Part shown: positions 1 to 6,008 of the stretch, in pieces
How positions within the stretch are numbered: position 1 is the first letter of the stretch
Layout of the letters: each line of letters opens with the position of its first letter
Assembly (NCBI GenBank): GCA_964187655.1
Contig: CAXLMP010000021.1
Span: forward strand, 1 to 6,183
Length of the DNA: 6,183 bases
Source: Lentimonas sp002292345
GTDB lineage: Bacteria; Verrucomicrobiota; Verrucomicrobiia; Opitutales; Coraliomargaritaceae
Reading direction: 5' to 3'
The notes under the pieces: model-generated
What the model saw: only the letters and a program-made list of their open reading frames with translations
The model's database searches: none
Told to the model about the DNA's origin: nothing
Position numbers and translations under genes: made by a program

Positions 1-35
1 CGCTAGGCAGGTCTGGCGCTTCAACACGCTCGACT

Positions 36-305
36 CTACCGAAAAATCGCCATTGCGGCGGCACTCTCGTAGATCAACCAGCCCAGGGTCAGCACCAGTA
101 GCAGCGTTAATGCGATGCGCAACCAGCGTCTGCGTTGTCGAGGCAGGTCGAAGTGTGAGAAGTTGCGACCTCTGACCGATGGTTGCGCTAAATAGCTGCC
201 GAAGTTACCGCGAGATCCGTGTCCTCGCCCCGCCTGCTTCGGCAGCGTGAAGGCCCCGACATATTGGGAGCGGCGGTAGCGCCACTTGTAATAAAGGTGG
301 ATCAT
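36..305 (-). CDS. Small single-pass membrane protein, function unknown
   Basis: I do not recognise this 89-residue protein. The first 60 residues are hydrophilic and strongly basic, with aromatic and arginine-rich stretches (YYKWRYRR at 5-12) and a Gly/Arg-rich middle (26-48). A cluster of positive charges (RQRRR, 56-60) comes just before one hydrophobic helix at about 62-80, and only nine residues follow the helix. By the positive-inside rule the basic part should lie in the cytoplasm with the C-terminus across the membrane. Codons are GC-rich at third positions, unlike the AT-rich gap next to it, which supports real coding. It starts with ATG at 305-303 and ends with TAG at 38-36. There is no Shine-Dalgarno sequence. 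It is transcribed divergently from panB across a 141-bp gap. A random open frame is the alternative, but the charge-then-helix layout argues against that. Confidence 0.65.
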   Translation of the reverse strand: MIHLYYKWRYRRSQYVGAFTLPKQAGRGHGSRGNFGSYLAQPSVRGRNFSHFDLPRQRRRWLRIALTLLLVLTLGWLIYESAAAMAIFR

Positions 306-446
306 TGCGAGGTGGTGGTCAATTCAGCTGGTATTTGCGATACTTTGTGGTGATAAACTCTGCGTCGACAAATGATTGTCTAAACTGCGAAGTTAACCAT
401 GATTTGTGGCTGCTGAACTTTTTTAATCAATGCAAATTCCTTTATC
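306..446. promoter_or_regulatory. Divergent AT-rich intergenic region upstream of panB
   Basis: This 141-bp gap lies between the start of the minus-strand small membrane protein and the panB start, so it should hold promoters for both directions. It is visibly richer in A+T than the flanking genes. The best sigma70-like pair I can see for panB is TTGTCT (376-381), 16 bases, then CATGAT (398-403). Each hexamer matches the consensus at only four of six positions, so the pair is weak evidence. No operator or riboswitch fold is obvious. Confidence 0.35.
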
Positions 447-450
447 GTGA
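430..450 (+). other. Six-codon mini-ORF overlapping the panB start
   Basis: ATG at 430 opens a frame encoding MQIPLS that ends at TGA 448-450. This stop overlaps the panB start codon in the tetramer GTGA (447-450). The arrangement would let ribosomes terminate and re-initiate on the panB GTG, which has no Shine-Dalgarno sequence. It may simply be chance in an AT-rich leader; nothing in the peptide suggests a function. Confidence 0.2.
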
Positions 451-1223
451 GAATTTCTACACAAACTATATCCCTCCTGAAGGGTGAACGGCCGATTGTC
501 GCTGTCACCGCATACGATGCAATCATCGCTCGCTATGCGGACGAGGCGGGTGTCGACCTGATTCTAGTCGGCGACTCGGTTGGCACTACGCAGTTGGGCT
601 TCGAGACCACGATTCCAGTGACGCTCGAGATGATGCTGCACCACACCGCGGCGGTGGCGCGTGCCCAGCCGAAGGCACTGGTGGTCGCTGACATTCCCTT
701 TGCCGTCGCGCATGGCGATTTTGCTGAGCTGTTGAGCGCATGCTGCCGTTTGATGCAAGAGGCCGGCGCTGAGGCGATCAAGATCGAAGGCGGCGCAGCG
801 ATGGCGCCCACGATCGAGCGCCTGACGCGTGCGGGTATCCCAGTGCTGGGGCATATTGGCTTACTGCCGCAGCAGTTTCACCAACTCGGCGGCTATCGTA
901 AGTACGGTCGCAGTGAGGCGGAGAAGGTCATGTTGGTCGGCGATGCCTTGGCATTGGAGCAGGTCGGCTGCTTCGCAGTGATCTGTGAGATGGTCGATGG
1001 CACCGTGGCTGGCGCGATTGCGCGGGAGCTGACCGTGCCGCTGATCGGTATCGGTAGCGGCCCGCATTGTGATGGCCAAATCTTAGTGACCAATGACCTG
1101 CTGGGCATGACCACCGGTTATGTACCTTCGTTTGTGAAGCAGTATGCCCAGCTCAGCGAGCAAGTGAAAGGCGCCTTCGCGGAATATGCCGAAGACGTCA
1201 AAAACGGGAAATTCCCCTCATAA
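447..1223 (+). CDS. panB: 3-methyl-2-oxobutanoate hydroxymethyltransferase (ketopantoate hydroxymethyltransferase)
   Basis: PanB transfers a hydroxymethyl group from 5,10-methylene-tetrahydrofolate to 2-oxoisovalerate, giving ketopantoate. This is the first committed step of pantothenate and CoA synthesis, in the cytoplasm. The 258 residues match the family's usual length of about 260. Family signatures run in order: TAYDA (21-25), VGDS (41-44) with metal ligand D43, VVADIPF (79-85) with metal ligand D82, IKIEGG (111-116) with K112 and E114, GHIGLLPQ (135-142), E182 as probable general base, and GIGSGPHCDGQ near residue 200. The GTG at 447 is the only standard start after the in-frame stop at 414-416, and it places TAYDA at the usual distance from the N-terminus. 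There is no Shine-Dalgarno sequence. No panC or panD is adjacent; gpsA follows after 142 bp, probably as a separate unit. The family assignment is secure. Confidence 0.96.
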   Translation: MRISTQTISLLKGERPIVAVTAYDAIIARYADEAGVDLILVGDSVGTTQLGFETTIPVTLEMMLHHTAAVARAQPKALVVADIPFAVAHGDFAELLSACCRLMQEAGAEAIKIEGGAAMAPTIERLTRAGIPVLGHIGLLPQQFHQLGGYRKYGRSEAEKVMLVGDALALEQVGCFAVICEMVDGTVAGAIARELTVPLIGIGSGPHCDGQILVTNDLLGMTTGYVPSFVKQYAQLSEQVKGAFAEYAEDVKNGKFPS

Positions 1224-1236
1224 AATATCCGCAAGC

Positions 1237-1256
1237 TGCCGAGTCGGCATTAATTT
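1237..1256 (+). terminator. Weak hairpin with T-rich tail after panB
   Basis: Thirteen bases after the panB stop, TGCCG (1237-1241) and CGGCA (1245-1249) form a GC-rich 5-bp stem with the loop AGT. It is followed directly by TTAATTT and further T-rich sequence. The stem is short and the T-run is broken by A residues, so this is a plausible but weak Rho-independent terminator separating panB from gpsA. Confidence 0.4.
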
Positions 1257-1345
1257 ATGTTTCTTTATCGTCTTACAGGTACCCGCTGCAGTCACCCTTT
1301 CGGAGCACAAACGTTCTGATTTACCCTCACCGCGCTACGTCCTAA

Positions 1346-1369
1346 ATGTTAACTCTTCCTTACCTATGA
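1346..1369 (+). other. Seven-codon mini-ORF overlapping the gpsA start
   Basis: ATG at 1346 opens a frame encoding MLTLPYL that stops at TGA 1367-1369, overlapping the gpsA start as ATGA (1366-1369). The sequence just before the gpsA ATG is pyrimidine-rich and has no Shine-Dalgarno motif, so coupling by termination and re-initiation is conceivable. The layout closely copies the one in front of panB. Chance is not excluded. Confidence 0.22.
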
Positions 1370-2364
1370 ACTGTTGTATTCTCGGAGCTGGTGCCTGGGG
1401 CACTGCCATGGCCTTGCATTTAGATCGTTGCGGACATTCCGTGACCTTAGTCCCTCGCCGTATGGAGCACGCCTTGGCGATCGCCTCGACGCGCGAGAAT
1501 GTCGATTACCTGCCGGGCTTTCAGCTGCCGCATTCGATTCAAATTGGCTGCGAGCTTGCACCGGTGTTGATGGAGGCGGAGGTGGTCTTCCTCGCTTGTC
1601 CCTCCAAGGCGCTGCGCGACTTGTGTCTGCGTGTGCGTGCGGCCAGCGGTGATGCCTGGCAGCTGAAGTTGTTTCTCGTAATGTGCAAGGGCCTTGAACT
1701 CGACAGCTTTAAGACGCCGTCCGAAATTGTGAATGAGATCTTCCCTGAGGTGGCATGCGGCTCCTTGTCTGGCCCAACTTTTGCCGGTGAGGTCGCTGCG
1801 GGTAATCCGACGGCTGTGACGCTGGCAGTGGACGCAGACTTCGCGGCTGCAGATACGTATCAACAAGACTTTAGCAATGCCTCGCTGCGCGCGTATTTGT
1901 CGAACGATGTGCGTGGCACCGAACTGGGCGGCACACTGAAGAATGTCTATGCCATCGCCTCGGGCATGTGCGACGGTTTGCAGTTGGGCGATAATGCTAA
2001 GGCAGCGCTGCTTACTCGAAGCCTCAATGAGTTAGTGCAGCTCGGGCAATTGCTTGGCGGTCAGAAGGAAACCTTCTACGGCTTGAGCGGCTTTGGCGAT
2101 TTGGTGGCGACCTGCTCCGGCAGTTGGAGCCGCAACCGCACCTTTGGCGAACGTGTCGGGCAAGGGGAGGCGCCTGAGTCGATCGTCAGCAGTCAAAAAT
2201 CCGTCATCGAAGGTTACCGTGCCACAGACTGTATGAAGCGACTCTGTGACGAAAAAGACATGGACGCGCCAATCCTATCGCAAATCCACGCCATTCTGTA
2301 TGATGGGCAAGAGCCGTTGTCTGCATTGCAGGCATTGATGAGCCGTGGACTCAAGGCCGAGTAG
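1366..2364 (+). CDS. gpsA: NAD(P)+-dependent glycerol-3-phosphate dehydrogenase
   Basis: GpsA reversibly reduces dihydroxyacetone phosphate to sn-glycerol-3-phosphate, the backbone for phospholipid synthesis, in the cytoplasm. The 332 residues are close to the usual 330-340. The Rossmann motif GAGAWGTA (7-14) lies at the very N-terminus. It is followed by the CKG segment (107-109), SGPTFAGEV (135-143), and the catalytic lysine K192 with N193 in LGGTLKNV. Then come LGDNAKAAL (207-215), GLSGFGDL with D245, and SRNR (255-258). The frame stays open upstream of 1366, but that extension overlaps panB and would push the nucleotide-binding motif about 60 residues inward, so ATG 1366 is the start. Two small deviations from the consensus I remember are Thr190 where Ala is usual before LKN, and Ser219 in TRSLNE where Gly is usual. 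The SET gene follows after 31 bp, so co-transcription is likely. Confidence 0.96.
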   Translation: MNCCILGAGAWGTAMALHLDRCGHSVTLVPRRMEHALAIASTRENVDYLPGFQLPHSIQIGCELAPVLMEAEVVFLACPSKALRDLCLRVRAASGDAWQLKLFLVMCKGLELDSFKTPSEIVNEIFPEVACGSLSGPTFAGEVAAGNPTAVTLAVDADFAAADTYQQDFSNASLRAYLSNDVRGTELGGTLKNVYAIASGMCDGLQLGDNAKAALLTRSLNELVQLGQLLGGQKETFYGLSGFGDLVATCSGSWSRNRTFGERVGQGEAPESIVSSQKSVIEGYRATDCMKRLCDEKDMDAPILSQIHAILYDGQEPLSALQALMSRGLKAE

Positions 2365-2395
2365 CTTGCAAATTAATTAATAATTCGTTATTTCA

Positions 2396-2911
2396 ATGTC
2401 AGACCAACCGCTGTGCAAAGTTGACCAATCATCGATCCATCAACGAGGCCTGTTTGCCACGTGCGATATTGAGGCAGGTGCCGATATCATCCAATACGTC
2501 GGAGAGAAGATCTCCAAAGCAGAGTCTAATCGCCGTGCGCTAGAGTGGGAAGAGCAAGCGCGCACCTCTGGCGAGGGCTTGGTGTATATCTTCGAGATTG
2601 ATGATGATTGGGATCTCGATGGGCGTTTGGGCGAGAACCCCGCGCGCTATATGAACCACTCCTGTGATGGGAATTGCGAAGCGCTGAACTGCGAGGGAGA
2701 AATATGGATTGTTGCACGTAAGGACATCAAGCAGGGCGAAGAACTTGTCTATGATTACGGCTATAACATGGAGCATTTTTTGGATCACCCCTGTGACTGT
2801 GGTGCCGACCAATGCGTCGGTTATATTGTACGCGAGGATCAACGCAAGAAGGTGAAGAAGTTGATTAAGGGGCTGAAAAAGAAACCGAAGGAACTCGCGA
2901 TGCACTGCTAG
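2396..2911 (+). CDS. SET-domain protein-lysine N-methyltransferase with post-SET zinc motif
   Basis: This 171-residue protein is essentially a bare SET domain. SET enzymes transfer methyl groups from S-adenosylmethionine to protein lysines. Visible motifs are RGLFA (17-21) and YVGE (34-37) near the N-terminus; ARYMNHSC (83-90), the pseudoknot motif that binds SAM; and GEELVYDYGY (114-123) with the active-site tyrosines. A post-SET cluster follows, CDCGADQC (C133, C135, C140), which with C90 could hold one zinc as in eukaryotic histone methyltransferases. A lysine-rich tail (about 149-165) may contact nucleic acid or an acidic partner. There is no signal peptide or membrane helix. ATG 2396 is the only good start, and no Shine-Dalgarno sequence is present. 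It lies 31 bp after gpsA. Bacterial SET proteins are known, including one acting on histone-like proteins in Chlamydia; the substrate here cannot be read from sequence. Confidence 0.92.
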   Translation: MSDQPLCKVDQSSIHQRGLFATCDIEAGADIIQYVGEKISKAESNRRALEWEEQARTSGEGLVYIFEIDDDWDLDGRLGENPARYMNHSCDGNCEALNCEGEIWIVARKDIKQGEELVYDYGYNMEHFLDHPCDCGADQCVGYIVREDQRKKVKKLIKGLKKKPKELAMHC

Positions 2912-2930
2912 GCAATGCATCATTGCTTTT
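2912..2930 (+). terminator. Rho-independent terminator after the SET gene
   Basis: Directly after the stop codon, GCAATG (2912-2917) and CATTGC (2921-2926) form a perfect 6-bp stem with the loop CAT, followed by TTTT (2927-2930). The layout is that of a small intrinsic terminator for the gpsA-SET unit. The stem is only half G+C and the T-run is short, so its efficiency may be modest. Confidence 0.5.
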
Positions 2931-3153
2931 AGGCGCTACGGATTATCAGTGGCTGCGGATCTAGCACGAGATGTCACGACAGCCTAACAATCGCGGCCTA
3001 ATTAAATTTGGTTCTGGGCATTCTGATCGATTCTAATATCACACTATTGCATTAATTAATACGGGTGGCGGACTGGATCAATTCTTACTTATGGCTTATC
3101 CCAGTGGGCAACGATCGATCAAAATGCTTAATATGAGCAACTAAGACTTATTA
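2931..3153 (+). promoter_or_regulatory. Intergenic leader and likely promoter region of ppc
   Basis: This 223-bp gap separates the putative terminator from ppc and should carry the ppc promoter. It holds a possible stem-loop at 2951-2984 (GGCTG/CAGCC outside, ATCT/AGAT inside), AT-rich tracts around 3000-3060 including TAATAT at 3034-3039, and GATCGAT twice (3025-3031 and 3113-3119). No convincing pair of -35 and -10 boxes with normal spacing stands out, and I recognise no riboswitch. Confidence 0.35.
3124..3144 (+). other. Six-codon mini-ORF just upstream of ppc
   Basis: ATG CTT AAT ATG AGC AAC TAA encodes MLNMSN and ends nine bases before the ppc ATG, in the same frame. It contains a second ATG. 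It could be a leader peptide or a re-initiation aid for the Shine-Dalgarno-less ppc start, or chance. Confidence 0.15.
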
Positions 3154-5823
3154 ATGAAAACAGCGACCAATCAAAAATTTCTCAAACTTGTCGAACAAGG
3201 CCTCAATCAGGTCGAAGAGGAGCACACTTTTCTAGTCGATGCGTTCGTTGACGTGTTGCAGTCGATGGGGCAGGCGCAGGCTGCGAGTTTGATCAAAAGC
3301 CGTCTTAAGCGTGTCTCACCCGAGAATTTAGACGATGCATGTGTTCAAGCGGTTTCTTTCTATTTTCAGCTACTTAACCTAGCCGAAGAACATGTTGCCA
3401 ACAGTATGCGCCGCACCCGTGAAGCCACGCTCGGCGTAGCCTGTGAGCCGGGGCACTGGGGGCACTATTTGAGTCGTCTCAAAGAGGCGCGTATCAAACC
3501 AGCAACGGTGCGCAAACAAATCAGTAAACTGTGGGTCGAGCCTGTCTTTACTAAGCACCCGACCGAAGCGAAGCGCTGGTCGGTACTCGGGATTCACCGC
3601 GAAATCGTGCGCTTACTGCGCCATCGCGAAGGCGAACGCACGCCGCGTGAAGCGGAGCAAAATGCCAACGAAGTGCGCGCCATTATCGAGCGCCTGTGGT
3701 TGACCGGTGAGATATACATGCACAAGCCGCAGGTCAAAGATGAGCTGGAAAATCTACTCTACTATCTGCGTGAAGTATTCCCTTCGATGTTCAACCGTCT
3801 TGACGAAAATCTCGAATACGCTTGGCGCGAGACATGGCCTAAGGAAGCGCCGCTGCAGCTTGAAGAACTACCACATCTGCAATTCGGCTCATGGGTCGGA
3901 GGGGATCGCGACGGCCATCCGCTCGTCACTGCCAAAGTCACTGCCGAGACTCTCGTCACGATGCGCAGCACCGCAGTGCAGATTATTCGTACCCGACTGC
4001 AGGGGCTCGCGCAGAGGCTGACTTTTTCCGAGGTGCGTAGCAAAGTGCCAAAGCCCTTGTTGAAACAGCTCAAGGCCTGGGGCGGCGACGCCCGCCCACA
4101 AGAGCCGTGGCTCAGTTATGTGGCGCGGCTCTCTGAGCAAATCGATACGCTGACCGAACAAGCGCTGCGCGATCATCTCAATCAACTCTCCGCATGGTTA
4201 GAAGAAGCCAATGCGACACGTAGTGCCAACAGTTGTGTGCGCCCGCTACTGCGTTTACTCGACAGCATCGGCTTGCACCTCGCGCGTATCGACATTCGCC
4301 AGAATAGCGATTTCTATGAGACGGCACTCAGCCAAATGATGGCTGCGGCCGGAGTCGAAGACGCCAAGAATTTCAGCACATGGTCGGAAGCCGACAGGCT
4401 CGCCTTCCTCAACCATGAGCTCTCGACGCCACGGCCGCTGACGCACGCCTCGATGTCGCTACCGAAGGAAGCGACTGAAGCACGTGACACCCTCGCAGTG
4501 GTAGCTCAGCACATTCGTCAACATGGTCCCGCTGGAGTGGGTGCACTAATCGTCAGTATGACGCGTAACTTGGTCGACCTCTTGACCGTTTACGTACTCG
4601 CAAAAGAAGTCGGCCTGACCTACCAAGAGGATGGTCAACTCCGCTGTATGCTGCCGGTCGTGCCACTCTTCGAAACGTACGAAGACCTCGAACGCGCACC
4701 TGGTATTTCAAATGCATTCCTTGCGCACCCTTGCACGCGTCATAGTCTACGTATTGGCGATCCGGATACGAAGCCTCGCTTCATCATCATGCTCGGCTAT
4801 AGCGATAGTAATAAGGACACTGGCATCCTCGCTAGCCAATGGATATTAAAAAGCGCTCAAAGTAAGCTGTTTGACGTCGGCGAAGATCACGGTGTCAAAA
4901 TCGCGTTTTTCCACGGTCGTGGCGGCACTGTCGGTCGCGGCGCTGGCCCAACACACCGTTTCCTTGAAGCGTTGCCCGAGGGCTCTCTCGATGGTGGTAT
5001 CCGTGTGACTGAACAAGGCGAAGTAATCGCACAGAAATACAACACGCCAGCCACTGCCACTGCCAATCTCGAATGGTTGCTCGCGGGTAGCCTCGGGGCG
5101 CAATTGCTCGCTGCCAAGCAGACCACTAACAAAGTGATTGATGACGCGATGGAGACCTTGGCAAAGCGCTCAAGGAGTGCCTATCGCGAGTTACTGGAAG
5201 CACCTGGATTTATTGATTTTTACCGACAAGCCACACCGATCGACGCCATTGAGCAAAGTCGGATCGGTTCGCGCCCATCGCGCCGTACTGGCAAGGCCAG
5301 TATCGAAGACCTACGCGCGATTCCCTGGGTCTTTAGCTGGAATCAATCCCGCTTCTACGTCCCCGGTTGGTATGGCGTCGGCAGTGCCTTGGATGCGCTT
5401 GAAGCTGAAGCACCCGAAGCTTACAAAGCGCTGCAAGACAATCTACAAGCCACTCCGTTTTTACGCTACGTGTTCTATAATATTGAAAGTAGCATCAGTA
5501 GTTCCGATGAGAAATGGATGCGCACTTATGCCGATTTGGTAACAGACGTGGCTCTGCGTAAACGCATTCTCGGCCAGATTCTCGACGAGCGCACGCGGAC
5601 CGTGCAACACTTGGATAAGTTGTTCACTCGATCGCTGCCGGAACGTCGCCCGCGCTTTTACAAGACGCTGACTGAACGCGACGTGCCACTCGCCGCCTTG
5701 CATAAAAAGCAAATCGATCTGTTGCAACAGGCACGATCCAGCGACCAGTTCGACCCCGCGACCACCGACAATCTCCTTCGAGTCGTCAATGCGATCGCTG
5801 CAGGTCTACGTACGACTGGCTAG
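3154..5823 (+). CDS. ppc: Phosphoenolpyruvate carboxylase
   Basis: PEP carboxylase joins bicarbonate to phosphoenolpyruvate to form oxaloacetate and phosphate, refilling the TCA cycle; it is cytoplasmic and usually tetrameric. The 889 residues match full-length bacterial enzymes (E. coli 883). Catalytic landmarks are all present: TKHPTE with H135, GGDRDGHP (249-256), DIRQ with R382, GYSDSNKD with K554, FHGRGG (586-591) with H587 and R589, R595 in the glycine loop, EQGEVI (620-625), GSRP with R707, and the IPWVFSWNQSR segment ending at R733. Some motifs deviate from the common form: TKHPTE for TAHPTE, RGAGP in the glycine loop, and a C-terminus of RTTG instead of RNTG. These suggest a divergent bacterial subgroup and possibly altered aspartate feedback. 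ATG 3154 follows an in-frame TAA at 3142-3144 and has no Shine-Dalgarno sequence. It appears to be transcribed alone. Confidence 0.97.
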   Translation: MKTATNQKFLKLVEQGLNQVEEEHTFLVDAFVDVLQSMGQAQAASLIKSRLKRVSPENLDDACVQAVSFYFQLLNLAEEHVANSMRRTREATLGVACEPGHWGHYLSRLKEARIKPATVRKQISKLWVEPVFTKHPTEAKRWSVLGIHREIVRLLRHREGERTPREAEQNANEVRAIIERLWLTGEIYMHKPQVKDELENLLYYLREVFPSMFNRLDENLEYAWRETWPKEAPLQLEELPHLQFGSWVGGDRDGHPLVTAKVTAETLVTMRSTAVQIIRTRLQGLAQRLTFSEVRSKVPKPLLKQLKAWGGDARPQEPWLSYVARLSEQIDTLTEQALRDHLNQLSAWLEEANATRSANSCVRPLLRLLDSIGLHLARIDIRQNSDFYETALSQMMAAAGVEDAKNFSTWSEADRLAFLNHELSTPRPLTHASMSLPKEATEARDTLAVVAQHIRQHGPAGVGALIVSMTRNLVDLLTVYVLAKEVGLTYQEDGQLRCMLPVVPLFETYEDLERAPGISNAFLAHPCTRHSLRIGDPDTKPRFIIMLGYSDSNKDTGILASQWILKSAQSKLFDVGEDHGVKIAFFHGRGGTVGRGAGPTHRFLEALPEGSLDGGIRVTEQGEVIAQKYNTPATATANLEWLLAGSLGAQLLAAKQTTNKVIDDAMETLAKRSRSAYRELLEAPGFIDFYRQATPIDAIEQSRIGSRPSRRTGKASIEDLRAIPWVFSWNQSRFYVPGWYGVGSALDALEAEAPEAYKALQDNLQATPFLRYVFYNIESSISSSDEKWMRTYADLVTDVALRKRILGQILDERTRTVQHLDKLFTRSLPERRPRFYKTLTERDVPLAALHKKQIDLLQQARSSDQFDPATTDNLLRVVNAIAAGLRTTG

Positions 5824-5837
5824 CAATATGGTTCGAT

Positions 5838-5852
5838 TCAGGCAAGGCCTGA
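5838..5852 (+). terminator. Stem-loop after ppc, possible terminator
   Basis: TCAGGC (5838-5843) and GCCTGA (5847-5852) make a perfect 6-bp, GC-rich stem with the loop AAG, 15 bases after the ppc stop. No T-run follows, so it is not a classic Rho-independent terminator. It may protect the mRNA 3' end or act with Rho. Confidence 0.35.
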
Positions 5853-5915
5853 GAGCGTACTTGGGTCAGAGGCAATTCGTCCTCAAGTCGTTGTATGATT
5901 TAGTCACTTCTACTA

Positions 5916-5957
5916 GTTTTTTAATAAAAAACGAATTTTAGATTTGAATTATTCGTT
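5916..5957. repeat. Two adjacent AT-rich inverted repeats
   Basis: GTTTTTT (5916-5922) and AAAAAAC (5926-5932) form a perfect 7-bp inverted repeat around AAT. Overlapping its right arm, AACGAAT (5930-5936) and ATTCGTT (5951-5957) form a second 7-bp repeat with 14 bases between the arms. The two cannot fold at once because they share bases. They lie in the AT-rich gap before the last gene and could be a protein-binding site, a weak bidirectional terminator, or chance in biased sequence. Confidence 0.3.
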
Positions 5958-5970
5958 ACTTAAATTAGCT

Positions 5971-5991
5971 ATGAGTATATCAGAAATTTAA
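5971..5991 (+). other. Six-codon ORF before the last partial gene
   Basis: ATG at 5971 encodes MSISEI and meets TAA at 5989-5991. The frame that continues into the partial gene at the window's right edge is offset by -1. It may be a mini-ORF like those before panB, gpsA and ppc, or the true start of the last gene separated by a one-base change. Confidence 0.15.
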
Positions 5992-6008
5992 TAATAAGCA
6001 TAATATTT

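Noticed and set aside
1..27. Possible start of another minus-strand gene (GTG at 27-25, reading MLKRQTCLA to the edge)
   Set aside because: Only nine codons are visible and no feature distinguishes it from chance.
305..487. 60-codon plus-strand open frame between the small membrane protein and panB
   Set aside because: It runs through the AT-rich gap, overlaps the panB N-terminus in another frame, and its translation has no domain, helix or coding-like composition.
1186..1365. Upstream extension of the gpsA frame overlapping the end of panB
   Set aside because: It would put 60 unrelated residues before the Rossmann motif, which belongs at the N-terminus, and the DNA between 1224 and 1365 looks intergenic.
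3379..5727. Several long antisense and alternate-frame open frames inside ppc
   Set aside because: They are shadows of the ppc reading frame; their translations are low-complexity Ser/Arg/Ala-rich and match no family.
5984..5990. AAATTTA heptamer resembling a -1 ribosomal slippery site before the last gene
   Set aside because: Its phase would move ribosomes out of the coding frame of the last gene, and the nearby ATG at 5971 is in a third phase, so it does not connect the two.
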